A stretch of 64,000 nucleotides of DNA. Source: Paraphoma chrysanthemicola. Lineage: Eukaryota; Ascomycota; Dothideomycetes; Pleosporales; Phaeosphaeriaceae. Positions within the stretch are counted from its first letter, which is position 1, and every line of letters starts with the position of its first letter. Below are positions 1 to 10,108 of this stretch, piece after piece. The notes below the pieces were generated by a model. The model was not told where the DNA came from. It saw only the letters and a program-made list of their open reading frames with translations, and made no database searches. A program made the position numbers and the translations under genes. The stretch is from NCBI GenBank assembly GCA_020744225.1, contig JAGMWG010000006.1:992001-1056000 (forward strand). Reading direction: 5' to 3'.

Positions 1-555
1 AGGTGGGTTGAGAAAGACGTTCTCTCAGAAGAAACAAAACCTTATCTTGTCTCCTACCCCATGGTAGCGGCGACAACAGGAGATGTATATCGAGAACAGA
101 TACTCCTCGGACTATGGAGAAAGATTCCATCTCAACAGTGGACAAAAAGTTATTGGAAGAATGCTCTGATAAGTGTTGCGTCGTCGACACGATCCATCGA
201 ACTTGCAAAGTTTCTGATTAACCAGGGAGTTCCGGTAGACTGGAGGAACAGTGAAGCGGTGCCAACACCGCTTGTCCATGCTGCACGCCATACCAGTTCA
301 GAGGCTGCAGAACTTGTACGGTTACTAGTTTTCAACGGAGCGAAAACTGTAGTGGAAATGGTCAAGGGCAATAGCCAGAGGATTCGTCGACGTGTTAAAC
401 AAGGCATGATTACTGAAAACATACAAAGGTCTCAGATTCATGTTTCTGAGTTAAAAGGCGCCCAGCAAATTTCAAAATGGCTAGGTGTCAGCTTCGACGA
501 ATTGGTCGCTCAAGCAACGAAAGCAAGAGGAGAACTGGAGAGTTCGGACACATGA
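1..555 (+). CDS. Ankyrin-like protein, 3' end only (5' truncated by window edge)
   Basis: The reading frame is open from base 1 through the stop at 553-555, so the ATG at 61 need not be the start; the gene enters from the left. The visible part is about 184 aa. Residues after the internal Met contain two stretches resembling degenerate ankyrin repeats: a 'LAKFLINQGVPVDW' helix pair and a 'PLVHAARHTSSEAAELVRLLVFNGA' type unit with the usual L-L-x-x-G-A ending. The tail is basic and then charged, with no further domain visible. Ankyrin repeats mediate protein binding; no specific role can be assigned. It lies directly left of an AT-rich stretch, as accessory ankyrin genes often do in fungi. Confidence 0.5.
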   Translation, partial: RWVEKDVLSEETKPYLVSYPMVAATTGDVYREQILLGLWRKIPSQQWTKSYWKNALISVASSTRSIELAKFLINQGVPVDWRNSEAVPTPLVHAARHTSSEAAELVRLLVFNGAKTVVEMVKGNSQRIRRRVKQGMITENIQRSQIHVSELKGAQQISKWLGVSFDELVAQATKARGELESSDT

Positions 556-1906
556 ATGGTAGACTGGTGTACTCAATCAGGAAAGAAGACTTGAATATCA
601 AACCGGCATTTTGAGCACGATTCATTTCCAATCCTCCTCCCCCACTCCTAAACTTATATTCTACTCATCCTCATATCTTCTACATACGACCAGATGACGC
701 TAAAAACAAGAGCTTTCTTTTCGCTTAGCCCTACTTATAAGTATAGAGAGAACTAGTATTAACTTTAGTAAGAAGGCTTATAACATAATGATTATAGCAC
801 TTTATAGCCTAGAGTATAGATTTTATAATAGTATCTACACCTTTCAAATGAAAAGGTATTCTAACTCGATATATTATATAATGTAGCTTACTAATACTAA
901 AATTCTTCTACTATCTTCCAATATTATGTGTTATCTCTAACATAAATAATTAATCTATAATAGTATTAAGTGTAACAGGCTTCTATTCAGCTTTTAAAAA
1001 GACGTAAGATATTACGCCAGTGTACCGTAGTAAACGTTGTGTCGCTTTTTCCATCATTCTCTCTGATGCCCAAAGCCTCTATGACCCCAACTTTCTCTTC
1101 CTGATTGTTGGTGCACAAGAAACATACGGACCATCCTTGACAAATGGTGTTCAATGACGGAACTGTTGACAAAAGTTGTACCCTTTGATGAACCACCGAT
1201 GAACCACTATGGAGAAAGGTCACAGCCGCGGAGCTGACTTGAAAGGTTTATGGGAACGCTACTTCATCCAATGCGGCGTCTTGATGTACTCAACGTCGCC
1301 GACTATGTTAGGAGAGTCCGAAGTACGGGTTTTCCTGCAATGTAGTTCGATTGTGAATATGAAAGGTTCCAAGCTCAGCGCAAGTCGAAACAAGAAGACT
1401 AAGAAGAACCCTATTTGACCAGAATCGCTACCTTCTGGTGATGTGAGTTTCAAGAAATCAAAGCTTCTAGCTCATATTGATAGTATTGTTGCTGAGCATG
1501 CTAGCAAAACTGCCAAGACATTCAATGAGCGAGACACGACCCAGGAAGTGAAATGGAGTCTTATGAGCGCTTTGACCACTAACTGCACGTAAAAAATGAC
1601 TATCAGGTGCATGAGACATGCGACGAGTAGCAAACGCCGTCGATTAGGTAACTTGAAGAGATCATAAATTAGAAAATACATGTCTACGACCAAGCTGAAG
1701 ATCATGGAGCGCAATGAAACTCCTTGTCTATCATGAGATATGGGGACCAGAACCAGTGAGCGTGAATGCGAGGTTTCGTGGAGAAAGTGGGTGCCAATTT
1801 GGGGACGCTGTTGTCTACCATGTCAGGCTCCTCAACGCCGTGCTCATCGGCGTCGAAGGTATTGAGCAGGCCGTGCCCACTCCTTCGCTTCTTCACAATA
1901 AAGCTA
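556..1906. other. Gene-poor stretch with an AT-rich island (about 640-1000)
   Basis: No convincing gene was found. Bases about 640-1000 are strongly AT-rich and TpA-rich compared with all neighbours, which is the look of repeat-induced point mutation in filamentous ascomycetes. Short frames at 1209-1418 (+), about 1440-1590 (+) and 1702-1896 (-) show some codon-like composition but lack starts, splice sites or recognisable domains. They could be remnants of a gene. Confidence 0.5.
682..790 (+). pseudogene. Probable decayed 5S rRNA copy inside the AT-rich island
   Basis: The segment starts with ACATACGACCA, the usual 5' end of fungal 5S rRNA. About 40 bases later it has a CGCTTAGCCCTACTTA block that resembles the conserved CGCTCAGCCATACTTA region of 5S. 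Spacing fits, but most intervening G/C positions are A or T, and the 3' third is hardly recognisable. Filamentous ascomycetes carry dispersed 5S genes, and mutated copies are common. Boundaries are approximate. The comparison is from memory, so a covariance-model search would decide. Confidence 0.45.
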
Positions 1907-2459
1907 CTAATGGGCAGAAATGTCGCGTAGGGGTATCGCAGTCGAAAAGGGGAGGAATTCCTCGTCGTCTACTCTTGAAAACCTATGTCTCAGTGAGACG
2001 CCATCCTGTTCCATTACTGGCCGATCGATTTCGCCATCATCTACGGCAGTTTCTTGAACTCTGAATGCATCTGCGAGTGGTCCAGACTCCTCAAGCGGGC
2101 TTTGTAACTCGATTTCGGTTGGTTCGTCGGCGTACTGTCGGTGATGTTTGTCCGCTTCCAGCGACGCATCTGACTCTCGTGCCAATTGTCGGCCACGTAG
2201 TCCAAGCCAGACACCATATACAGACAGTAGCCATGCGAAAATGACCCCCAAAAAGTGCAAGTTTGATGGCAGTCCCAGCTGATGCGGCTCGGATAAAGCA
2301 GTAGGCGCCGATGGTGGTGTGTACGCATTCGAGTGCGACGAGAAAAGTTGGAAGGTTTCGCGCTCGAAATATGAACATGTGGCTAAGAAGTAAGGCTCCC
2401 CAGACGTCTGATGTGGCACTCGTGATCGCCTCCGCATCCGCGTAAGGCTTCTTTGCAAA
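1907..2459 (-). CDS. Small membrane protein, C-terminal exons (5' end unresolved)
   Basis: Two exons are supported: 2325-2459 and 1907-2278, joined across a 46-nt intron (GTACAC...CATCAG) that keeps phase 0. The first exon encodes a hydrophobic stretch ending in HMFIFRARNLP. The second begins with a clear membrane helix (LGVIFAWLLSVYGVWLGL) and continues with a polar, acidic tail of about 100 residues ending in ISAH. The visible product is 168 aa with one or two membrane segments. An acceptor (ACGTAG) sits just upstream at 2460-2465, so at least one more 5' exon is expected between 2466 and 2841, but I could not fix it. The family is not recognised. An open frame on the other strand (2503-2841) overlaps the expected 5' part. 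Confidence 0.45.
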
Positions 2460-2983
2460 CTACGTAAGGCATCAAACACTTTCTGGCTACTGCAAACGCA
2501 ATATGAGTAGATCTGTACTAGCACTCGGAAATGTACGCACTGCTCTAATGTTAATTCGTGGGTGTAGTGGCAAGAAAAATATAGTCGACCCGGTCTCGAT
2601 TATCGCGACCTACGAGTTCAGCAAAGGGGAAGACTGGCCCTGGGTAATGCGAGAAAACGTCTTCATCAAACGTGGGGAGGAGGGAACACAGCATGCATGG
2701 ATGGGCATGGAGGCAATGTCTGAGTTGAATGCGGTAGTTGAGGACAGAATTGATTTGTTTCGAGCGTTTCCGGTTATCAAGCACGTCTTCAAGCCACACG
2801 AGTGGATTGGCAACCGGCTAGGGGGAGAGGGGACTTCATAGAGTGATGTTCAGAGAGGAGGATTTTAGGCTGAGCGAGGGAAGATTTAATTTGGGAACCG
2901 AGAGGTGTGCAACGTGGCAGGATGAACGCACAAATGCATTAGTGTAGGAACGTAGCCAAAAGTACGTGTAGTGAAGTAACAAT
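2460..2983. other. Unresolved stretch between two minus-strand genes
   Basis: This probably contains the 5' exon(s) of the membrane-protein gene and the 3' flank of the Zn2Cys6 regulator. A 112-codon plus-strand frame (2503-2841) has plausible GC-ending codons but no recognised domain. Neither strand can be chosen from sequence alone. Confidence 0.3.
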
Positions 2984-5120
2984 CTACACTGATCCCAAGA
3001 ACGACCAACTCTCAGACTGGAGGTTGAACGGCCACGGCCAATCCTCAAGGAGCTCAGGTGGCAGCTGGAAGTCCCCCGGCCACTCATTGAGCATCTCTGC
3101 CTCGCCGCTTGCGCTCGATCCAATTACGCCAGATATGTCCGCACTGCCTGCATCACACATAACCCCCGCTGACCCCATATTGACGTGTTCATTATGAACT
3201 AGAGGTTGTTGGTGGTGCATCTCCGGCACAGCTGAAGCCTCGCCATCGAAAGCGCGACCTCGCCGGCGTTGACCACGCATATACTCGTCCATTTTCTCCA
3301 CTTGCGCACGCAACCCTTTGCTAATATCTGCCGCGCGAGACAATCCGCTCTCCAGACTTTCGAGTAGATCTGCTATGGAAAGCAGCATACTACGAACCTG
3401 CTCATACCCAATCTCAGACAATGGACTCTCCATGACAGATCCGAGAATGGTACCGATACCTGCGAGGTGGTAGATCAGAGGCGTGCTAATCCCGCATAGG
3501 TAGGCTGTTGGTATGGTTTTGAAGATGGCGAGGAGCTCGGCTGCCACGTTGCATTTGAGCTGTACGTCCGGAGGATTTCGTCGATCGTCGTCGGCGCAAA
3601 GAAAGACCATGCGCAGGAGCAGCATCGTGGCTTGGATGTTCGCGGCCTGAAAGCCGAAAATGTCTTGCATGCGATCGCCGGTTGGTGGCGCGAAGTATTT
3701 GAAATGGTTCGGTAGGGCGGCGAACTGCGTGTTAACGGACGCGAGCACGGTGGCGGATGAGGACACGGGAGTGCCAAACAGGGCAGTAATATCTATGCGA
3801 TTATCGATACGATCGTGCTTTGCGCGTAAGATGCTAGTGGCCTGCTCGAGCACGAGGTAGAGGTCGGTAGTGAAATTCCATCCACGTAACCACGAGCTGG
3901 TTGGTTGTGGTGAGGGTAATGTTGCGAATTGTGTGATGAGGTCTTCGTCGACTTCGGATGGATAGCGGACTCTGGCGTTAGTGCCATGAGCATGGATGCT
4001 TCCGTTCCACACGATTGAGGCATAGATGTCAAGCGTATAAGTTGACCAATACTACGTACGGTGTCAGTAAGAGCTACCTTCTGCGACTATGATGAAACGT
4101 ACCAGGCGCCGCCTCTCTTCTACCTCGACGTTTGTCATGTCTTTTGGCCAACACGATTCGTCATGGAATTTATGTATATCAGCCAGTGTAAAGTAGTAAC
4201 CTAGGTACAGTTGCAAGGCCTTAATATCGCCATACTGGATGCTGGTAATGGCAAGAAGAGCGCATGCTCTCATATAGCTGAAATCGTGGCCCATCGTGAG
4301 ATTACCAGGCAGAGTTTCCTTGGCTGCGGCATAGAAAATCTCCGAAGTTGCAATATGATTGTAGGTGGCATGCTGTTCCGAGCCGTGCAGCGCTCCGTCT
4401 CGGCCCCGCGCCGATGCAAGAGCGCACGCTGCCATGAGTGAGGCGAAGAAGCCCCTGTCTTTCAAGTAGTACTGGTCGCGCACTTTCTGCAGCAGCGTTG
4501 GCTGATGGAATAAGGGAAATCTACGTGTACGAGTCAACATATGAGATCAAAGAGCATAACGTACTTTTCCTCCATTATAGCGTCAACAAAATCGACTGTC
4601 CATACATACTTGATCCCGACGGTCTGTCACACTTACATTGGGTACACGACTTGCAAATACACATCGACCAGGTAGTCAATGCCTGCTCCGCTCGCAGCTG
4701 CGAAGGCCTTCCACGCTGCTCCAGGCTCTTCGTCGCTTGGCTTCTGACCGCTTGCCATTGGCGCTCTCGAGATCGTGAACTCCGCTGGATATCTGGTGGC
4801 CATGGCACTTTCGGTAGCTCTCGTGAGGACGTGCTCATTTGCAGCATTTCCATCGTCGTTAATGGCCGGCATCCTTCTGGGGCTCACATGCTGATGACGA
4901 CTTCCATCTATGGCGTGAGGCTGCGTATGGTTTTGGTCTGCAATCTTGACAGCTGCTGGTGGCCTAATGCTCTCGGAGAGCACGTGATGATTTGCATCGC
5001 GGCCACGCCTCAGTGGCCGATCGTAAGTGCAGGGCACGTTGAAATCAACACAGTTCTGGCATCGCCCTGGGCTTGTGTTGCTGGGTTGGCACTTGATGCT
5101 ACGCTTGTGACAGAAGTCGC
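2984..5120 (-). CDS. Zn2Cys6 fungal-specific transcription factor (first coding exon not located)
   Basis: Exons 4637-5120, 4103-4520 and 2984-4051 join in frame across introns of 116 and 51 nt, giving about 656 aa without the first exon. The 5'-most visible exon encodes the binuclear zinc cluster: Cys-x2-Cys-x6-Cys-x9-Cys-x2-Cys-x6-Cys. The first Cys codon is split by the upstream intron (acceptor at 5121-5122). Exons 2-3 carry the fungal_trans middle homology domain: a 'YPIFPLFHQPT' motif across the first junction and 'EERRRL|YWSTYTLD' across the second. The C-terminus is acidic and aromatic, as in activation domains. Family members are nuclear regulators of metabolism that bind CGG triplets. 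The sugar transporter lies about 860 bp away on the same strand, with the anhydro-sugar kinase beyond it, so control of those genes is a reasonable inference. Confidence 0.85.
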
Positions 5121-5976
5121 CTTATAATTCTACTGTGTCAGCTCAGATTCCAAGTCCAGAAGAATGCGTAATTCGACTAAAGTCTGTAAGGAAACGTGAA
5201 AAGGAAGAAGACGTGGTGTTAATGTGAATCGAAGAATACTGCTATATCCTTTGGCGTCTATGATCTCGATGGAGGTCGTCAGGGGCCGATACCAGTCTGC
5301 ATCTCATATCATGAGGGGATTTGGAATAGCGACATCTCGCTTGTTCGAACCAATGATTTACAACAACTCCGGGGACACAGCTTCCAAAAGGTGCTCAGAA
5401 GAATCGACGGAAATTAGGAATCTTTGGAAACGTACAAGCTCTGCTTGCTCGCAAGAACTTCTTTGGTTTGTGTCTCTCCACAGGCATCTGTCCGAAGGGA
5501 GAATCGTCCTTCCGCTTTGTGGTTCAGGATCGACGGTGTACAACGACGCATGCAGACCATCAACATCAAGGATCATAACTCGTCCGAAATGTCATGCATA
5601 GCAACGATGTTAATATTACGTATTGATGGGAGGAGGGAAGAGTCCTCAGAGGTGACTGGAAACTCGTCCGGAATCAGTCTAGCGTGCATGGGGCATACAC
5701 GCTAATCGACTTGGCGTTTTGCTCTGAAATCATGGCCGCGCTCGCTCCGCGGAGTCACTTGTCACATACAGCAGCTTTGGATCGGATATCGCACATTAAA
5801 TACATACACTATACATCTAATGTCGATACACAGGGGCGATTGAACGTAGCTATTATGGAAGCCAGGCGTCGATCGACCATATCAGTCACTGACATTTGTG
5901 AACAACATCCACCAAGCTGCCCGAAAATGTCCACGTCGTTTCCATTCACGCATGCTCCCACTTCCCAATACTTGTC
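5121..5976. other. Gap holding the undetected first exon of the Zn2Cys6 gene
   Basis: The regulator needs at least one short upstream exon ending in the first base of a Cys codon. Several small frames exist on both strands, but none has a convincing start plus donor. The left ends of both the regulator (5') and the transporter (3' flank) must lie here. No other element was seen. Confidence 0.4.
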
Positions 5977-7616
5977 TCAGACCGACTCCACCTCTATGGG
6001 CTTCTCTTTGTCAAAATGCGACGAACGGTCCGAGTCGGGAACACCCTTTCTGTCCAAGAGTTCGCCTTGATTGCGATACGCCTGCTCCATGATCCAGTTG
6101 AAAGGGCTCTTCGTCGAGAAGAGGGCTTCGATAGACTCTAGGGAGCGACCGGCTGTCTCTGGAATGAAGAGATACACAACGGGAATCCAGAGCAGGTTGA
6201 GGCCGGCGAACAGGAAGTATGTGCGATTCTCAAGCTCACCGAACATGATCGGGTTGACGAGAACAGTCATTCCGACACCAATGGCCCATCCCGTGATACC
6301 GAAGCCGTTACCTTGCGCGCGCATATCGGAGGTCCAGATCTCGGTTGGGATCAAGAAGGCTACAGTGCCCCAAGTCGCTGCGTACACAAGGTTGAACAAG
6401 AACAGCATTGCAACGGCAGCAGGTGCGAATTTTGTCGCATTCTGAGGCTGGGATCGGGAGGCTTCGTAAAGAGATCCTGCGATCAGATTGACGGCGAAAA
6501 GTCCAAAAGATCCTATCATCAAACAGCTGCGACGTCCGAGGCGGTCAACAATTTGAGCAGAGATAATTGTGCCCACAATTCCAACAGTGTTCAGACCTCC
6601 AGCCAAACCGTTCTGCGTAAGTGTCGAGTAGCCTGCGGCTCGTAGAAGCGTGGGAGAGTATGCGGTAACAGCAGTGATGCCAGTCCACGATGCCATGATC
6701 TGAAGAAACAGACAGAGCCAGGCGCGGCGGCTCAGATGCGCACCTGGCTTGCCACCCTTGCCAATGAGAATCTTTGCAAACTGCAGAGGAGAGCTAGGCT
6801 TACTCTCCTTTGCAACAGCGACAATCTCAAGGAATTCTTGCTCTATCTCCGGAGTGTAGCCGCCTCGAATATGTGTGAGGACCTCACGGGCATCATCATG
6901 GCGACCAACAGATGCTAGGTATCGCGGGGAGTCGGGAAGTGCTTTCACACCAAGCAGCAGAAGGAGAGCGGGTAAACACTGGAAGGCGAGAAGGAAACGC
7001 CAACGAATGTCGGAGTAGCCGTTGTCGATGAAGGCGAGGCCGAATGAGAGCCAGTAGGCGACCGAGATACCCAAATAATTGGCAATGAAAACGTAACCGA
7101 GGAAGCCGCCACGATGCGAAGCTGATGAGGTCTCAGAAACAAGGACTGGCGTGATTCCAGTGAGTGCTCCAGTTCCAAGGCCAGTGATAACACGCGCCAC
7201 AAGGATGAAATCTGAGGACTGCGTGGCTGCCTGTAAAGCACCGCCAATCAGCGCAAAGACAGCACCGATCCATAAACTTGAAAGATTCATGTCAGTAGTT
7301 GCTGGTCAGAAAAGTGTTGATGAACAACTAACCCATTGATGCGACCAATTCGATCGGCGAGCCAACCGCCAGCAAAGCAGCCGAAGATGCAGCCAAGGTA
7401 GTAGATTGAAACGATACCTCCCTCGTGGAGAGTATCAGTGATACGACCATCGGCAGTCCCAATGCCCACTTCCTGGACATAGCGAGGAGCGCTGTTGACA
7501 CCTCCCATGACACCTTGATCATAACCCTCGAAGAAGATTGCAATCAAGGAGAAGGTTTGGATTGCGATATTGAGTTGAGATGGCGACAACTTCCGCCATA
7601 CAGTTGTGTAGCCCAT
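5977..7616 (-). CDS. MFS sugar transporter (sugar porter family)
   Basis: Exons 7333-7616 and 5977-7276 are joined across a 56-nt intron (GTTAGT...TTCAAG), giving 527 aa. Sugar-porter signatures appear in order: GGWLADRIGRI in loop 2-3 (the D-R-x-G-R motif), PDSPRYL after helix 6, DRLGRRS in loop 8-9, and PETAGRSLE after helix 12. Twelve hydrophobic segments are visible, and length is normal for fungal monosaccharide/oligosaccharide porters. It should act as a proton-coupled or facilitative carrier in the plasma membrane. The substrate cannot be read from sequence. It is divergent from the levoglucosan-kinase gene across 932 bp and is followed by a Zn2Cys6 regulator, which points to import of the kinase substrate or another sugar of that pathway (inference). 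Confidence 0.92.
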
Positions 7617-8548
7617 GGTTATAATGGAAAGGTAGAGTCAAAGAGTCAAAGTGTAAGCCCTGTCCTATTCGTTGACTGCAAGAGCCTGAAGAAGATGTGA
7701 TAGAACAATCCGATGGTAGAGGACTTTATGCTGGGAACTGAAGCATGATATATCTCGTGTCTGAAGCCACAATCCCTGGTGTAGATGCCGAAATATGCTA
7801 CAGCGAAGGACGGGCGAGAGGAAATGATAGTTGGGGCAGGCCTGGATGGAACTAGTCCATAATCCGGGGATAATTTTCGTGGAGGTCTTTGCTATGCGAG
7901 TCAAAGCCGGGCACAAGCCGACTGAAGAAAGCTCACCTGCACCATGGAGAACGAATCTGGGGAAGGCCTGCTGTGTAGGAGGCAAATCATCATGACAAAG
8001 CGCATGAAGCTGGCCAATTGCGAAGGGCTCGCCAAGGGAGAGATGGAAATATTTTGGCCGTGTAACAGTTTCCCTCACCGCTTAGCCGTTTGAACGACCG
8101 CTTAGCCGCGTAGGCGTGTAACCGAGCCATGACATTGTCTATTCACCGAGCCATTCCCGACTTCGCCGCAAATATCGAAGAATAGGCGAATAAACAGGCA
8201 GTTCCAATGCACTAACATGAATCAGTAATGAAAATCCCGATCCTGGTGATCATTTCGCGGTGACACATGTGGAGGCCTTCCCGCACCGTTATTCCCGATA
8301 ATTGGGCTGACGGTAGCAACTCACCCACTAATCCGAGCCCACCAACGTAATTGACGGATGTCTAGATCCTTTTCGTCTTTTCCGTACTTGCTTTGATTCG
8401 CCTGTATTCCTGTTTAAAAGAGCTGCTGCAGAAGGACAGCATTTGCAATTTTACCCTCCTTTCTTCTCTGCTCATTCGTTTTCGTCTGCGGCAAGTCTGC
8501 TTGAGATACCCATTTGCTCTTTACAAGTCTGCTTAAAACTCACCCACG
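7617..8548. promoter_or_regulatory. Divergent promoter between sugar transporter and anhydro-sugar kinase
   Basis: This 932-bp intergenic region drives two outward-facing genes. It contains two 12-bp direct repeats at 8077-8108 (separate entry). It also has two ACCGAGCCAT copies (about 8120 and 8143) and a CCGGGG hexamer at 7864-7869 that matches the CreA carbon-repressor consensus SYGGRG. No open frame here has gene-like features. Regulation by carbon source is an inference from these motifs. Confidence 0.6.
8077..8108. promoter_or_regulatory. Paired 12-bp repeat ACCGCTTAGCCG, candidate Zn2Cys6/XlnR-type operator
   Basis: Identical 12-mers lie at 8077-8088 and 8097-8108, 20 bp apart, so about two helical turns. 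Read on the minus strand each is CGGCTAAGCGGT: two CGG triplets separated by 5 bp, and a GGCTAA core. CGG direct repeats are typical half-sites of Zn2Cys6 regulators, and GGCTAA is the core bound by XlnR-class carbohydrate regulators. Which protein binds is not known. The adjacent regulator gene is the first candidate. Confidence 0.45.
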
Positions 8549-10053
8549 ATGGCCACTTCAGAAAGTAGGCCATTTGACCTCACCATTCTTGGTCTGAACT
8601 CTGGCACCTCTATGGTAAGTTTGACCGTTGATGACTGAGTCGCAAACAGCGAATGTTTGCACGAGTCTCCCCATCCTATTTCAGCATGTCTATTCTTGTT
8701 GGCTCGTGTCGTTTCAAGACCACAATATGGAAGTTGGCTCGTGGTTACTTAATTCTACACACTAGAATGTGAACGTTTCAGCATCGTTCGACTTTCTGTT
8801 AACGCTGTCAGGATGGTATTGACTGCACCCTATGTCGCTTCCAACAGGAAACCCCAACGTCGCCCATGAACTTTGAGCTCCTTCAATACGACGAAATCCC
8901 ACTCCCTCAGCCGATCAAAAAGCGCGTGCTGGATATCATCCTGCACGACCAGACGTCTGCGTCTGGATTGTCTGAGGTCAACGTAATTCTTGGGGAAACA
9001 TTCGCTGATGCTGTCGATACATTCTGCAAGAAGCACAACGTCGACAAATCGTCCATCGATGCAATTGGCTCACATGGCCAGACCATATGGCTGCTGTCCA
9101 TGCCGGAAGCCGGACAGGTTCGGTCCGCGTTGACGATGGCTGAGGGTTGCTTCATCGCTTCGCGCACTGGCATCACTACTGTCACCGACTTTCGCGTCTC
9201 GGACCAAGCGGCTGGCCGTCAAGGCGCGCCATTGATCGCTTTCTTTGATGCGCTACTCCTCCACCACCCTACCAAGCTACGCGCGTGCCAAAATGTCGGA
9301 GGCATTGCCAACGTGTGCTTTGTTCCTCCGGACAACAAGGGTGGTGTTTCTGAAACCTACGACTTCGATACAGGTCCTGGCAACGTCTTCATTGATGCGG
9401 TAGTACGCCACTACACCAATGGCGAACGCGAGTACGACAAGGATGGTGAGATGGGCGCTCGCGGCACCATCAATCAGACGCTCGTAGACGAGTTCTTGCA
9501 GCACAAGTACTTCGGGCTCGACCCACCCAAAACAACTGGTCGCGAGGTCTTTCGCGACACGCTGGCCTTTGAGCTGATTGCGAAGGCCGAAAAGATAGAT
9601 ATGACACCCGACGATGTGGTCGCGACCATTACACGTATCACTGCCCAGGCCATTGTTGATCACTACCGACGTTACGCGCCCGCCGGTCTCGAGATTGAGG
9701 AGCTTTTCATGTGTGGCGGAGGTGCCTATAACCCCAACATCACAAGGTTCATCCAAGAGTCATACCCGGATACTAAAATCATGATGTTAGACGAGGCTGG
9801 CATTCCTGCGGGTGCGAAAGAAAGCATTACCTTCGCGTGGCAGGCTATGGAAGCCATTGTCGGACGGTCTATTCCGGTGCCTACTCGCGTCGAGACTCGG
9901 CGAGAGTACGTCCTCGGTAAAGTGTCTCCTGGCGAGAACTATCGTAATGTAATGGCGAAAGGTATGGCTTTTGGTGCCGGACACGACCACTTGGCGCCCG
10001 TCACGGAGATGGTGAATCATGTCAGTGGACAAGTGTTTGACAACAAATGGTAG
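8549..10053 (+). CDS. lgk: Levoglucosan kinase / 1,6-anhydro-sugar kinase (AnmK family)
   Basis: Exon 1 is 8549-8614 and exon 2 is 8812-10053, across a 197-nt intron that splits the GTSM|DGID signature exactly between codons; the protein is 435 aa. AnmK-family landmarks: GTSMDGID (residues 19-26), SHGQT near 109-113, DTGPGN (208-213, with the Asp that acts as catalytic base in the family), a MCGGGAYNP nucleotide-binding loop, and EAGIPAGAKE near the C-terminus. Length and sequence agree closely with what I recall of the Lipomyces starkeyi levoglucosan kinase (about 439 aa) and less with bacterial AnmK (about 370 aa). The expected reaction is ATP-dependent opening and phosphorylation of levoglucosan to glucose 6-phosphate in the cytosol, feeding glycolysis. 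A peptidoglycan-derived anhydro-sugar is the alternative substrate. Confidence 0.9.
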
Positions 10054-10108
10054 CCGAAACAATGAACCTGACACACACCATCAAGCATGAGAAACCGCTG
10101 CAGTGAAT

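Noticed and set aside
2984..4540. Reading the Zn2Cys6 gene as two separate genes at the 4052-4102 gap
   Set aside because: The 51-nt gap has donor and acceptor and restores the RRRL-YWSTYTLD motif in frame.
8549..10053. Interpreting the kinase as recent bacterial transfer of anmK
   Set aside because: It has a fungal intron inside a conserved motif and fungal length; it resembles fungal levoglucosan kinase, so no recent transfer is indicated.
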